The notes: generated by a model from the sequence alone, not told the origin. Shown: positions 7,563-17,600, counted from the stretch's first letter. The stretch: DNA of 23,880 bases from Prevotellaceae bacterium UBA4336 (GCA_002394305.1 DGTM01000054.1:44839-68718); one strand, 5' to 3'. Made by a program: numbers and translations.

Positions 7563-7594
7563 TTGCGCGTATGCGTACATTGTTCGTACCTTTG
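7563..7594 (+). promoter_or_regulatory. Promoter for the TonB-dependent receptor
   Basis: TTG (7563-7565) is followed after 21 bp by TACCTTTG (7587-7594), a good match to the Bacteroidota consensus. The receptor ATG is at 7638, leaving a leader of about 40 nt. The promoter starts 3 bp after the AraC stop codon, so the receptor can be expressed separately from its neighbour. Confidence 0.7.
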
Positions 7595-7637
7595 CGGCGC
7601 AAATTGGAACAATGTAAGGCAATCAATACCAAAAGTC

Positions 7638-9524
7638 ATGCAAACCCGCACATTTTTACTGTTAGCTACCTGCGCTGCAAGCCTTTCCCTGCAGGCAGAA
7701 GAAACGCTTCGCGACACCACACGAATGGACGAAGTGGTCGTCACCGGCACGCGTAACGCCACGGATGCCCGTCATCTGCCCCTCACCGTCACCAGTATTT
7801 CGAACGAGACGCTGAACCAGCACTACCGTTCCTCCGTCCTGCCCACCGTCATGGAGCAGACGCCGGGACTTTTCGTCACCAGCCGCGGCATGCTGGGCTA
7901 CGGCGTGAACAACGGCGCAGGCAACATCAAGGTGCGCGGCGTGGGCAGCGGTGCCCAGCTCCTCGTGCTGATAGACGGACAGCCGCAGTACGCAGGCCTC
8001 ATGGGGCATCCCATCCCCGACGTCTACCAGACCATGATGACGGAGAAGGTGGAGGTGCTTCGCGGTCCGGCGAGCCTGCTGTACGGCTCGGGCGCGATGG
8101 GCGGTGTCCTGAACATCGTCACGCGCCAGATGCAGGAGGACGGCTGCAAGACCAACATCCGGCTTCAGGGTGGCAGCTACGGAACCGTGGAGGCCGATGG
8201 TGTGAACCGCTTCCGTATGGGCAGGTTCAGCAGTGTCGTGGGCGCTCAGTATCAGCGCTCCGACGGCCATCGTCCCGATAGTAAGTTCGAACAGTTCGGC
8301 GGCTATGTGAAGCTTGGCTACGAGTTCTCCGAGTACTGGAAGGCTTTTGCCGATGCCAACGTCACCCACTTCAACGCCAGCAACCCAGGGCCCGCATCGG
8401 CTCCACTCCTCGACAACGACGCCCGCATCACCCGCGGACTGGCAAGCATCAGCCTGAGCAACGACTACGGACGCACCAGCGGCACCCTGCGACTCTTCTG
8501 CGACTGGGGGCACCACAACATCGACGACGGCTACAACATCGGCGGCACTCCGAGGACAGCACTCTATAAGCACGACGACTACATCGCAGGCATCACCTGG
8601 TATCAGAGCGCACATCTCTTCGAGGGCAACACCCTTACCGTCGGCATCGACTGGCAGCACTTCGGCGGCAGCGCTTGGAATGCCGACAAGCTGACGGGCG
8701 CGAAGACCTATCTCGTCAAGGACGAGGAGGGCAACATCGTGGAGAACCAGCATGCCGACGAGGTGGGGACCTACGTCGACTTCCGTCAGGACATCTGCAA
8801 GTGGCTGTCGGTGGATGCCGGACTGCGTGTCGACTGGCATTCCGTCATCGGCACCGAGCTTGTTCCGCAAGGCGGTCTCTCCTTCCATCCCACAGCTGGT
8901 GCCGACATCAAGGCGTTGGTGAGCAAGGGCTTCCGCAATCCCATCATCCGCGAGATGTACATGTTCCCGCCTGCCACGACCGACCTCAAGCCCGAAAGCA
9001 TGATGAACTACGAGCTGGCTTACACTCAGCGCATCGGCTCGCGTGCACGCATCGGTGCCAACATCTTCTACATCAAAGGCAAGAACCTCATCAATACCGT
9101 CAGGGTGGGTGGCCGTCCGCGCAATGTCAATACGGGCGACTTCGAGAACTGGGGACTGGAGCTTTCCGCCGACTACACCATTAATAAGCATTGGAGCGTC
9201 AACGGCAACTACTCCTTCCTGCGCATGGACACGCCCATCGAAGGCGCTCCGGAAGGCAAGCTCTACCTTGGTGCCACCTACCACAAGGACCGTTGGACTG
9301 CCTCGGCCGGCCTGCAGAACATCAGCGGTCTCTACATCGCCACGGGTGCCAATCCGCAGAAGGAGAACTTCACCCTGCTGAATGCCACCGTTGGCTTCAA
9401 GGCTCTGCCCTGGCTGACTGCCTTCGTCAAGGGCGAGAACCTCCTGGCAGAACGCTACCAGACCTACGCCGGCTACCCGATGCCCAAGGCAACCTTCATG
9501 GGCGGTATGACGTTCGACTTCTGA
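7638..9524 (+). CDS. TonB-dependent outer-membrane receptor (CirA/BtuB/FepA-like)
   Basis: A 628-residue energy-coupled outer-membrane receptor. The start at 7638 is chosen because it gives a signal peptide (MQTRTFLLLATCAASLSLQA), follows a good promoter and opens just before a TonB box (MDEVVVTGTR, 30-39). The frame is open further upstream only as a shadow across the AraC gene. The plug domain spans about 45-165, with IKVRGVGSGAQLLVLIDGQP, VEVLRGPASLLYGSGAMGGVLNIVT and the usual Gly-rich turns. The beta-barrel follows and ends GENLLAERYQTYAGYPMPKATFMGGMTFDF with a terminal Phe. There is no N-terminal carboxypeptidase-like domain and no SusD gene, so this is not a SusC glycan importer. Siderophore, haem or cobalamin uptake is more likely, but the ligand is not determined. 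Confidence 0.93.
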   Translation: MQTRTFLLLATCAASLSLQAEETLRDTTRMDEVVVTGTRNATDARHLPLTVTSISNETLNQHYRSSVLPTVMEQTPGLFVTSRGMLGYGVNNGAGNIKVRGVGSGAQLLVLIDGQPQYAGLMGHPIPDVYQTMMTEKVEVLRGPASLLYGSGAMGGVLNIVTRQMQEDGCKTNIRLQGGSYGTVEADGVNRFRMGRFSSVVGAQYQRSDGHRPDSKFEQFGGYVKLGYEFSEYWKAFADANVTHFNASNPGPASAPLLDNDARITRGLASISLSNDYGRTSGTLRLFCDWGHHNIDDGYNIGGTPRTALYKHDDYIAGITWYQSAHLFEGNTLTVGIDWQHFGGSAWNADKLTGAKTYLVKDEEGNIVENQHADEVGTYVDFRQDICKWLSVDAGLRVDWHSVIGTELVPQGGLSFHPTAGADIKALVSKGFRNPIIREMYMFPPATTDLKPESMMNYELAYTQRIGSRARIGANIFYIKGKNLINTVRVGGRPRNVNTGDFENWGLELSADYTINKHWSVNGNYSFLRMDTPIEGAPEGKLYLGATYHKDRWTASAGLQNISGLYIATGANPQKENFTLLNATVGFKALPWLTAFVKGENLLAERYQTYAGYPMPKATFMGGMTFDF

Positions 9525-9525
9525 C

Positions 9526-9560
9526 AAAAAGCCCCTTCTCTCGCATTGAGGGAAGGGGCT
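9526..9560 (-). terminator. Intrinsic terminator between convergent genes
   Basis: A 13-bp stem (9530-9542 with 9548-9560, one mismatch) closes a 5-nt loop. On the minus strand it is followed by five T residues (9526-9530), so it best serves the DUF4965 gene that ends at 9580. It may also halt transcription leaving the receptor gene. Confidence 0.75.
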
Positions 9561-9579
9561 CGTTGTATCTGAGAGCTTT

Positions 9580-12132
9580 CTACTTCATCTTGTCGGCCAG
9601 GACCTTCATCCAGTAGCCACCGATGACGGAACGGGCCTTGAAGCCCACCATGCGGCCGGTCTTCGTGTCGTGCCAGTCGGAGATGGGCACGCGGCTCTCG
9701 GTCTCATTGATGTACTTGTAGAGCGGGTCGACGAAGGCCTGGAAGTCCTTGTCGGTGTCGGCCATCGCTGCCGTCCACATGATCCAGTCGCTCTTCGTGT
9801 AGTCCTTGCGGACGTCGAGCGGCAGGCCGTACTTGTTCTGCTTCTTCAGGTAGTACTTCACCTCGGTCTGCATGGCATTGTTCGGTATGATGCCGGTCTT
9901 CCAGAGCTTGTCCCAGACCATGTTGTACTTCTGGCTCCAGGTCTTTTCGCCTGCGCCGTAGGCCAGTTCGTAGTGGTCCTTCACCTTGGTCTCCTTTTCC
10001 CATGCGGCAGCCATCTCCTTGGCCTTGGCATTGTACTTGCTGTAGACGTCGTCCTTGCCCATCATCTTTGCAATCTCGGCATAGCCTGCCACGCCCATGA
10101 TAGCCTTGATGGCAAGGTTGCAGTTGCCGGCCCAGTGGCCTGCGAAGTCATCGGTGCAGAGCTGGTTGGCGGGGTGCAAGCCGTTCTCCACCAGGTAGTC
10201 GGCCCAGGTGGTCATCGTGTCGAAATACTTCTGGACGTACGAAGTGTTGCCGTCCAGCATGCAGATGGTGGCGGCCAGGGTAATCATGTTGCCGGCTTCC
10301 TCCAGGGGCATGTCGCCGCCATACACTTGGCCGTTGGCACGGGGATATGTGCCGAGGTCGTGGGCGGCGAAGGGCTTGGTCCAGCGACCCGAGAGGCTGT
10401 AGTCGAAGATGGAGGTCATCATGGCCTTCTGCAGTTCAGGGTTGTAGACGAGGAAGAGCGGTGCTTCGGGGTAGGTGAGGTCGACGGTGTTGACGCAGCC
10501 GTTGGAGTTGTTCTCCTTCGAGAACCAGAGCAGGTTGCCGTCCTTGTCTTCGAAGAGCTTGTGGGCAGCCATCACGTGGCGGTAGGAACCGCTGAGGATT
10601 TCGGCATACTGCTTGCCGCCTGCCTTGAGGCCGTCGTCGTAGATCATCTTGTCGAACTGGCGGCAGCGCTGCATGATGCCGGCGTAGCGGCTCTGCATCG
10701 ACTTGAAGGCCTGGAAGATGCTGACGCTTCCGCCGTGAGCCCAGTAGCCCTTGTAGCGGTTGTAGAAGTATTCGATGTCCTCTATCTCGTCGTAGCCCAT
10801 CATCATGAAGCTGGTGGCTGTCTCGACGGAGCCGAAGTCGTGGGTATAGGCCAGCACGGGCATGTCGGCAGCCTTGCGGGCCGTAATGCCGCGGAACCAG
10901 TTCATGCCGCCGCGTCCGCCCTGGCCGCGTCCGCCCTGGCCGCGCTGGGGAAGTATCTTTCCGCTTTGGGCAAAGGCGTCTTCAATCTCAGAGGGTGCGC
11001 CCATCATGACCTGTCCGTTGATGGCGGGCATGTAGAAGTAGCCCCAGTCGATGCAGATGCCGTCGCCCGTCTTGGCGAGGATGGGCTGCTCGATGGTGCC
11101 GGTGCGGACGTAGCGCACGCCTTCCTCGTTGCCCATCGTGGTGATGGTGGCCTGTGTGTCCTTATTGACGGCCAGCAGGGGAGAGGCGCCGAAGAAGATT
11201 TGCACGTCGTGCTTCTTCTGGTCTACAGAACGCACCTGATAGGAGACGTAGTTGATGGGCATGGAGATGAGGTCGTAGTCGTCGATGAGCATAGGTGCGG
11301 TGAAGACGAGGTCGAGCTCAACGGGACCGCACGAGAAGGTGTAGTAGGTGTTGGTGGCAAGCACGTCGATGCTCTTCTGCTCGGCCAGCTTGACATCCTG
11401 TCCCTTGGGCTTGATGTTCTTGTAGAGGCCGAAGTCTGCATAGGCACCGCCCGTCGTGTTGTGGCAGTGAGCGGCGATGGTGTTGCTGCCCGAGTGCAGG
11501 AGCTTCTTGATGTCGCCGTCGGCATGGAGCACCACGCCGTTGACCCATGTCTCGCCGGTGTCGGCCACCTTGGTGCCGTTGACGTAGAGTTCGAACACAT
11601 CGTCGTGGCTATACTTCAGGTAGAGGTCTTCCTGCAGGTCGAAGTCGCTCAGGTTGACGTTGCGACGGATGTAGATGTCGCTGCCCTGGCGTCCCCAGCG
11701 GCTGTTGATGTTCTCGCCTTCGCTGCCCCAGGCGGCCTTCTCCGTCTTCCAGGAGCTGTCGTCGAACGAGGGTTTTGTCCAGCCTTCGCCGCTCTGCTTG
11801 TCGCGGCTGACGCGGCCTTCCCACGCTTCTTCGTCGGACATGGGGGCAATGGAGGAGAGAATGTACTCCTGCTGTGCGCCCATGAAGCGGTAGGTGGTGC
11901 CGTCCACACGGAGCAGGCCGAGCAGGGGCTTCTCGTCGTTTGTCCAGTGGCGCGTCGTGCCGTCGGTGAGCTTGTCGTACGGGCTCCAGATGGAGAAGTA
12001 GGGGTCGTTGACAATCAGGGGAACGGAGGGCAGCCTGAGGTCGGTAGCCACATAGGGCTTGAAGAACTCGGCGGTCTGTGCGCAGGCTGTGGCAGCTACT
12101 GCCAAGAGCGCGGAGAGGAATAGTTTTCTCAT
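9580..12132 (-). CDS. Secreted DUF4964/DUF5127/DUF4965/DUF1793 (glutaminase A-like) protein
   Basis: An 850-residue exported protein, with signal peptide at 1-19; the Cys at 17 makes a lipoprotein possible. Domains in order: DUF4964-like N-terminus (31-95, RLPSVPLIVNDPYFSIWSPYDKLTD); an inserted jelly-roll or galactose-binding-like module (about 115-240) with YIRRNV, HDDVFELYVNG and GGAYADFGLY; DUF5127-like (255-380); then a DUF4965/DUF1793 helical domain (about 420-850) with HDLGTYPRANGQVYGGDMPLEEAGNM (591-616) and DDFAGHWAGNCNLAIKAI (661-678). Fungal relatives are called glutaminase A, but in Bacteroidota these proteins often sit beside glycoside hydrolases, so glutaminase activity should not be assumed. 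A QGGRG repeat linker (about 397-409) comes from two 15-bp repeats at 10910-10939. It lies 75 bp downstream of the GH127 gene, probably in the same unit. Confidence 0.88.
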   Translation of the reverse strand: MRKLFLSALLAVAATACAQTAEFFKPYVATDLRLPSVPLIVNDPYFSIWSPYDKLTDGTTRHWTNDEKPLLGLLRVDGTTYRFMGAQQEYILSSIAPMSDEEAWEGRVSRDKQSGEGWTKPSFDDSSWKTEKAAWGSEGENINSRWGRQGSDIYIRRNVNLSDFDLQEDLYLKYSHDDVFELYVNGTKVADTGETWVNGVVLHADGDIKKLLHSGSNTIAAHCHNTTGGAYADFGLYKNIKPKGQDVKLAEQKSIDVLATNTYYTFSCGPVELDLVFTAPMLIDDYDLISMPINYVSYQVRSVDQKKHDVQIFFGASPLLAVNKDTQATITTMGNEEGVRYVRTGTIEQPILAKTGDGICIDWGYFYMPAINGQVMMGAPSEIEDAFAQSGKILPQRGQGGRGQGGRGGMNWFRGITARKAADMPVLAYTHDFGSVETATSFMMMGYDEIEDIEYFYNRYKGYWAHGGSVSIFQAFKSMQSRYAGIMQRCRQFDKMIYDDGLKAGGKQYAEILSGSYRHVMAAHKLFEDKDGNLLWFSKENNSNGCVNTVDLTYPEAPLFLVYNPELQKAMMTSIFDYSLSGRWTKPFAAHDLGTYPRANGQVYGGDMPLEEAGNMITLAATICMLDGNTSYVQKYFDTMTTWADYLVENGLHPANQLCTDDFAGHWAGNCNLAIKAIMGVAGYAEIAKMMGKDDVYSKYNAKAKEMAAAWEKETKVKDHYELAYGAGEKTWSQKYNMVWDKLWKTGIIPNNAMQTEVKYYLKKQNKYGLPLDVRKDYTKSDWIMWTAAMADTDKDFQAFVDPLYKYINETESRVPISDWHDTKTGRMVGFKARSVIGGYWMKVLADKMK
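10910..10948 (-). repeat. 15-bp coding tandem repeat
   Basis: Two identical 15-bp units (10910-10924 and 10925-10939) and a partial third encode a Gly/Arg/Gln linker between the DUF5127 and DUF4965 regions. The period is a multiple of three, so copy-number change would keep the frame. Confidence 0.7.
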
Positions 12133-12170
12133 AGGGGTTGTTTATTTTGGTTTACTGGTTTTTCGGGAGG

Positions 12171-12206
12171 CTTATAGGTCTTATAGGTCTTATGGGTCCT
12201 ATAGGT
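12171..12206 (-). repeat. 9-bp tandem repeat (ACCTATAAG type) before the DUF4965 gene
   Basis: Read on the minus strand, four units of the ACCTATAAG type lie in the 75-bp gap between the GH127 stop (12208-12210) and the DUF4965 start (12132). A degenerate partial unit continues into the GH127 stop codon. The same unit, in the same orientation relative to the downstream gene, precedes aspS at 19634-19687. Confidence 0.8.
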
Positions 12207-12207
12207 C

Positions 12208-14229
12208 TTATTTCATAGGCGGGAAAGCGCTGATGCGGAGCCTGGCGGCGCCCATGGGGATGAGTGTAATCTCCTGTACCTTGCCGCGGGGTGCGTCGGC
12301 GTCGGGCAGTATCTGGCAGAGGCCGGTGGCGTCCATGCCCCAGCCCTCCACGCGGGCGCCGCGGGCCTTCACCGTGAGGGGTGTGCCTTTGTGGCTCCAG
12401 GGATAGTTGTTCTCGGGCCATGCCCCCAGCTCAACCTTCATGCTGGCGAGGTTTCCGGCGAGTGCAAAGTTCCAGGGCGAGTCGGCATAGATCTCGTAGG
12501 TGGGCCATTTGCTCGGGTCGGCGGTTGCCTGCCAGTGCGAGTCGCCGATGGCGGTCTTGCGGCTGTCCTTCTCCTCGTAGCGTTCCTTTATCTTCAGGCT
12601 CATCGTGAGCGGACCGTAGTTCACGGAGACAGAGTTCTTGTTGAGCGCCCAGATGCGCTTCGTCAGACGCATGGGGAAGTGCAGGCACACCTCGTCGCCC
12701 TCTGCCCACTGACGGCTGATGCGGAGCAGGCCGGCGGTGGGCTTGTGGTCAATGGTTTTGCCATTGACAGTGACGTGTGCCCCCTCGGTCCACGTGGGGA
12801 TGCGCAGATAGAGCGGGAAGGTGGCCGTCTTCTTCTTGAGGCCGGAGACTGTGACCTTGATGTCTTCGCTGAAGGGGTAGTGCGTCTGTTCGTCGAGCAC
12901 GACTTCCTGTCCGTCGGCCACCTTGAGCTTGGCGGTGCAGTCGCCGTAGATGAGCAGGGCTGCTCCGCCGTCGGCACTGGCCAGGACGAGGTTCTCGGCA
13001 TAGTACGGCCAGCCCATCGAATGGTTGTGCTGGCAGCAGCGCGAGCTGAAGGGGTTCATGCAGAAGAAGGGACCGCCGTTGTCCACGCCCGGGTGATGGT
13101 TGTTGGCGTCGGCCTGCACCTGGTTGGGGCAGGTCAGGTAGCGCAGGGCCCGCATGTCCTCGGTCAGGGCTGCGGGATAGTCGTTGAAGGCTACGTCCTC
13201 GAGGTTCTCCATCCAGAGGAGGTCGCCCGTCTGTGCCATGAGGATTTCGTCGGAGAGCATCTGCTCCACGAAGCCGCAGGTCTCGGTGCCCTGGCGCGGG
13301 TCGATGTAGCCGTGGCGGCAGTTCTCGTCGCTGCCGAACATGCCGCCGGGCACTTGCCCATAGATGCGGCGGATGAGCGAGTAGTTGTTGTACGTGGCCT
13401 TCAGGGCTGCTTTGTCTTTGCTGACGAGGTACCAGGTGGCGGGCTCGCGGAAGCACTCTGCCACGTTGACGTTGTGCCAGTTGGGCAGTCCGCTCTCCTG
13501 CATCCAGTTGGCCGTGCAGCGGTGTATCTTCGCGGCAAGCTCGAGCAGGAATGGCTCGCCGGTGCGGTTGTAGAGCCAGATGACGGAGAGCAGGTTGTCG
13601 CCGCCGCGCGAGTTCTCCCAGTAGTCGCGCAGGAATTTCTCGTCGGGGTACTGCAGTTGCCACTTGTAGTAGGCGGTGAGCACCTTGATGACGCGCTCGT
13701 CGCCGCACCACTCGTAGTAGTCCTGCAGGATTTGCAGTGCCAGCATGTTGGCCCAGAGCTCGCGGCGGCCGTCCTTGTTCTCGTTGACGGGACCGAGGAA
13801 ACCGTCCGGCTGACTGCTGCGCAGGATGCCTTCTATCCAGAACTTCGTCTCGTCGAGCATCGCTTTGTCGCCGAGGATGTAGGCGAGGTTGGCATAGCCT
13901 CGGAGCCAGTAGGGCACTTCCTCCCAGCCGTGACCGCCGCCGGGTTCGAGCCATGCGTTGCCCTTCTTGTCGAGCCAGTCGCTGATTTCGCCGAGCTGAC
14001 CGCTCAGTCCGTTCTTCTGCCTCAGGAGCATCTCGCCAATCCAGCCGCGTGGTGTGACGGCTGCGGGGGCCAGCTTGATGAAGGGGTTGGCAGGCAGGGG
14101 AGCCCGGTTGTTGACGTAGAGGGTACTCGTCGGCTTGATGTCGGTGGCCGACACCATCTGCGATTCTTGTGCCATGAGCGGCAAATGCAGCATCACGGCT
14201 GCCATGAAAAGGAAGGATTTTGCTTGCAT
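12208..14229 (-). CDS. GH127/DUF1680-type glycoside hydrolase, probable beta-L-arabinofuranosidase
   Basis: A 673-residue secreted enzyme with signal peptide 1-20 (ending LMA before QES). The N-terminal part is an (alpha/alpha)6-type barrel: PRGWIGEMLLRQKNGLSGQL (60-79) and HGWEEVPYWLRGYANLAYILGD (100-121) are typical of DUF1680. Known GH127 enzymes use a zinc-bound cysteine nucleophile held by a Glu-x-Cys and a Cys-Cys pair. Here GTETCGF supplies E316 and C318, and SRCCQHNHS supplies C398 and C399, with spacing close to the characterised enzyme. The acid/base Glu would lie near GSDENC (299-304), with E302 a candidate. The C-terminal half is beta-sandwich. Substrate inferred: beta-linked L-arabinofuranose in plant glycans or glycoproteins; GH146-like specificity is an alternative. 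It probably heads a two-gene unit with the DUF4965 gene. Confidence 0.88.
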   Translation of the reverse strand: MQAKSFLFMAAVMLHLPLMAQESQMVSATDIKPTSTLYVNNRAPLPANPFIKLAPAAVTPRGWIGEMLLRQKNGLSGQLGEISDWLDKKGNAWLEPGGGHGWEEVPYWLRGYANLAYILGDKAMLDETKFWIEGILRSSQPDGFLGPVNENKDGRRELWANMLALQILQDYYEWCGDERVIKVLTAYYKWQLQYPDEKFLRDYWENSRGGDNLLSVIWLYNRTGEPFLLELAAKIHRCTANWMQESGLPNWHNVNVAECFREPATWYLVSKDKAALKATYNNYSLIRRIYGQVPGGMFGSDENCRHGYIDPRQGTETCGFVEQMLSDEILMAQTGDLLWMENLEDVAFNDYPAALTEDMRALRYLTCPNQVQADANNHHPGVDNGGPFFCMNPFSSRCCQHNHSMGWPYYAENLVLASADGGAALLIYGDCTAKLKVADGQEVVLDEQTHYPFSEDIKVTVSGLKKKTATFPLYLRIPTWTEGAHVTVNGKTIDHKPTAGLLRISRQWAEGDEVCLHFPMRLTKRIWALNKNSVSVNYGPLTMSLKIKERYEEKDSRKTAIGDSHWQATADPSKWPTYEIYADSPWNFALAGNLASMKVELGAWPENNYPWSHKGTPLTVKARGARVEGWGMDATGLCQILPDADAPRGKVQEITLIPMGAARLRISAFPPMK

Positions 14230-14256
14230 TATCAGTGATTTTGAACAAATAGTGCG

Positions 14257-14287
14257 TAAAGGTACAACTTTTTTTGCAAAAACGCAA
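14257..14287 (-). promoter_or_regulatory. Probable promoter for the GH127-DUF4965 unit
   Basis: On the minus strand TTG (14285-14287) is followed after 20 bp by TACCTTTA (14257-14264), one base off the TAnnTTTG consensus. The start codon is 27 bp further on. Confidence 0.6.
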
Positions 14288-14380
14288 GCCTAACACCTAT
14301 TTTCTTGGCAAAATGTCTTGCGAAAGTCTTCGGCAGGCCCGAAAACCCATAAATCCGCAGCTCGCGACATATTATCCCCC

Positions 14381-14500
14381 GCTCTTATCTCAGAAGCCTT
14401 AGGCTCTTATCTCGGAAGACCTAGGCTCTTATCTCGGAAGCCTTAGGCTCTTATTTCGGAAGACCCAGGCTCTTATCTCGGAAGCCCCAGGCTCTTATTC
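14381..14500. repeat. 22-bp tandem repeat array (copy B)
   Basis: Five complete 22-bp units (14391, 14413, 14435, 14457 and 14479 are the first bases), with the last 10 bp of another unit before them and a decayed unit after. Units begin CGGAAG or CAGAAG, have a CTAGG, TTAGG or CCAGG core and end TCTTAT plus two bases. The AGCC-TTA-GGCT centre can form short hairpins. The array lies between the terminator of the 1219-residue gene and the GH127 promoter. Together with the two signals it accounts for most of the 374-bp gap 14230-14603; 14288-14380 shows nothing recognisable. Confidence 0.9.
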
Positions 14501-14542
14501 CGGAGAGGCACTGCCGTGTCTGGCCGTTCCGCGTGCGGGAAC

Positions 14543-14581
14543 AAAAAAAGGGGTGCGCCAAATTGCCTGACGCACCCCTTT
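14543..14581 (-). terminator. Intrinsic terminator of the 1219-residue gene
   Basis: A perfect 11-bp stem (14547-14557 with 14571-14581, arm AAAGGGGTGCG) closes a 13-nt loop. On the minus strand it is followed by seven T residues. It lies 22 bp after the stop codon. Confidence 0.88.
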
Positions 14582-14603
14582 GGGAGAGTTTATATGAAGT
14601 CTG

Positions 14604-17600
14604 TTACTTCCTGACTACCTTCTTGCCGCCGATGATGTTCACACCCTGCTGAGTCCTGTTCATCTTCTGGCCCAGGAGGTTGTAGATGCCCTTGTCGGCC
14701 TTGGTGTCCCTGATGATCTCGTCGGAAACAATACCCTTGATGGCATCGGGGTCGTTGATGGGCTGGTTGCCGTAGTACTTCAGGCGCCAGTTGTCCATTA
14801 CAATCCAGTCACCGCCGAGTCTCTCCTCGGAGAATTCCTTTACGATACCGATGGCAAGATGACCGGCATTCTCTTCGCTGATGTTGAAAGCAAACGCGTT
14901 CTTGTAGAGGCCAACGGGGAAGTATTCGTTGGCAGCCTGCTCGCAGGCAGACATTGGCTGACCGCCGTATGTGCCGGGCATGCTCAGACCACCGAACGTG
15001 AAGCCGATGCCGGGAACCTTGTTAGCCTCGATGTGGATAGGCATGAGGGGCATGGTCGCGATTTCCTCGGGGCCGTTGTCGTAAATGTCGGAAGCTGCAT
15101 AGATGAAGGAGCGCTGCAGGATTTGTTCGCCTGCGAGAACCTTCTCCACGTGCTTCTGCTCGATGCCGTCGCGATAGTAACCCTGTACGCTCAGCACGTA
15201 TGTGCCTGCGGGCAGCGCCTCTTCGCCTTCGTCCGGCCACATATCCTGCGCGTTGTAGAACTCATCGGAGTTGTAGGACTCAAGGACGAAGTTGGCATGG
15301 TCACCGCCGCGGCCCCATACGCTACCGTTGCTGAACATCCAGTTGTCGATGCTCCAGCGCTGGTCATAGCCGGGGTTGTCGATGAGGAAGGAGAGGTCGA
15401 CGGGGTTCGTCTCGCTTGCAGTAGCGATGAAGCTGAGCAGCTCCTCGCGGGTGATGAACATCCACTGGTTGGTCTCCAGCTCAGGAGACTTGCAGTCCGT
15501 GTCGATGAGATAGTAGGAGGGAGCGTAGGCATTGTCGCCGCGCAGGCCGAGATACTTCTTGCCGCCGCCGGTGACAATCTCCTCGCCTTCTTCCGTCGTG
15601 GTCGTGACGGTCGGGAAGGTCTGGCCGTACTGAGCAATGTAGTAGACGTTCTCCTTGCCCTCGACGGGGATAATCTCCCAGAGGTTGTTGCCACGACTTA
15701 CGTCAACGTAGCCGTTCCAGCCCAGGAAGTCCATGTCGCCATAGCTGCCGTTGGGACGGAAGGTCTCAATGTAGTATGCGCCTTCGATATCTTCCACGTC
15801 GCCAGTGGGCTCGCCATATTCGTCGACGACATCCTTCGTTGCCTGGAGAATCATCATCGGGTTAGAGATGTACTCGAGAGCCATGTGTGCGCCCCAGCTT
15901 TCGCCGCCGCCCAGGAAGTTCTTCGCGCCTACATTATAAATATAGTAGCGAGGCAGATCGGGATCATCGATGGGCAGAAGGCCGGCGTTCTCCAAGCTGG
16001 TAGCCTCGGGGACGCAGCCCTTATACTTCTCGGTGTGGCGCTCCATGGAAGCGGCCTTGCGAGCGTTGCGCAGAGCTGTGATGTAGGTGTTGAGCTGGCT
16101 TGCGGTGGCGCAGGTGTCGAGTGCTGCGGCAACATCCGTGAGAGCCGTGCCCCAGTAGCCCTTGTCTTCCATCTTGCGGCAGATGTCGTAGGTGTCCTTC
16201 AGAGTCTTCACGCTGTTGCTGTAGGCGAAGATGGCTCTGATGTTGGGCATGATAGAGTCGCGTGCATAGCTTCTGAGCTCGGCAGCATCGTTCTGGTTCT
16301 CTTCGAAGAACTTCTGTGCCCTTGCAACGATGGCGTCGACGTCCTTCCACATCCTGTTGGTCAGCAGGGTGTCGGTCTTAGCCATAGCCAGAGCATTATT
16401 GAACAGGGCGAGGCACTCTTCGTAGTTAACCTCGGTGACGTTGATACCGCAGTCGTAGAAGTAGCCGCCCCAGTTCTGCTGGATGTAGGTGGCGATGACG
16501 TTCTTGCCCACCCTGAGGTACTTGGCGGGGATGTGAACCTGCACGGGGTTCTTGCCTACGGTCCAGCCCACGTTCTTCTGCAGCAGGTGGCCGTTGACGT
16601 ATGTCTCGTAGACGTCGTCGTGGCAGACGTTCAGCTCGTAGGAAAGACGTTCGTTGATCTTGTCGAGCTCGAAGTTGCGGCGAATCCAGTAGTTAGAACT
16701 CCGCTCGGTGTCTTCCAGGATGCCTGCGGGCCAGATGGTCTGCAGCTCAGGCATGAAGCCCGCACTGCCGGTAGGCATCATCTGTTCGTCCCACATGGAG
16801 TCGTCGAAGTCAGCCTGTGTCCAGGCCAGCGTCTCGGTGCGGCCCTCAATCTCGGGTGCGTCGGCAAGCTCGTAGGAGACTGTCAGTTCGGCGAATTCCT
16901 TCTCTTCTTCGGTGGCGTCGCGGTAGCCGCCTGCGCCGTCGTTGAGGGCTTCATCCCAAATCTGGTACTTCTCAATGCGGTTGTTCATGGAGATGAAGTT
17001 GAAGTAGTGTGTGCCGACCCAGAGTTCCTTGTCTTCGTCGTCGGTGTCAATCAGAGACATTTCCTTGATGGTGACCTTGGTGCTGTCCTCACCGCCGCCA
17101 AAGTCGAAAGCAACCTTGAAGTTGTTGACCTCCATGCCGCTGAAGTCCATCACGACTTCTGTGGGCTCCTCGGGGTCAATCTGGAATTCCTCGTATGCCA
17201 GCTCGATGTCGTCGTTGTCGTTGTCGGTGAGCTTCACGATGACGGTGCTGAACGGCTTGTCTGCTTCCAGCTTAGCCTTGAAGCTGTAGCTGTGGTCTTC
17301 CTGAATCCTGATGGGCGTCTTGAAGTGGAGCTGCTGCATCCAGGGGTCTTCCTCGGTGCTGTGGCCGGGGATGAGGAAGGAGTAGACGTCGCCTTCCTGA
17401 GCCTCGTAGAGTGCGGACCAGGGGTGCTTGGGGTTGTTGCTGGGCGACTTCCCGTCGCGGTTGTAGCCGCCGGTGTTGTTGAAGAGCACCTTGCCCTCCC
17501 ACGGTGTGGTGTAGCCCATGTCGAGACCACCCTCCAGCTTGGTGTAGAGACCGCAGTCGGCGTAAGCGCCGCCCCAGTTCTGATGCACGTGGAAGGCGAG

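Noticed and set aside
7404..7637. Upstream extension of the TonB receptor frame into the AraC gene
   Set aside because: It would place 78 unrelated residues before an evident signal peptide; the promoter at 7563-7594 and the ATG at 7638 give a normal receptor start.
7662..9527. Minus-strand open frame of about 621 codons opposite the TonB receptor
   Set aside because: Shadow of the receptor gene; no domain or promoter supports it.
9670..12123. Plus-strand open frame of about 817 codons opposite the DUF4965 gene
   Set aside because: Antisense shadow in GC-rich coding DNA; its Val/Ala/Gly/His-rich composition matches no family, and the minus frame is clearly real.
9580..14229. A complete polysaccharide utilisation locus
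   Set aside because: No SusC-like or SusD-like gene and no hybrid sensor or ECF sigma factor is present. The nearby TonB receptor lacks the SusC-type N-terminal domain and is convergent with a terminator between.
12391..14238. Plus-strand open frame of about 615 codons opposite the GH127 gene
   Set aside because: Same reasoning: low-complexity hydrophobic translation, no start signal, and a well-recognised enzyme on the other strand.
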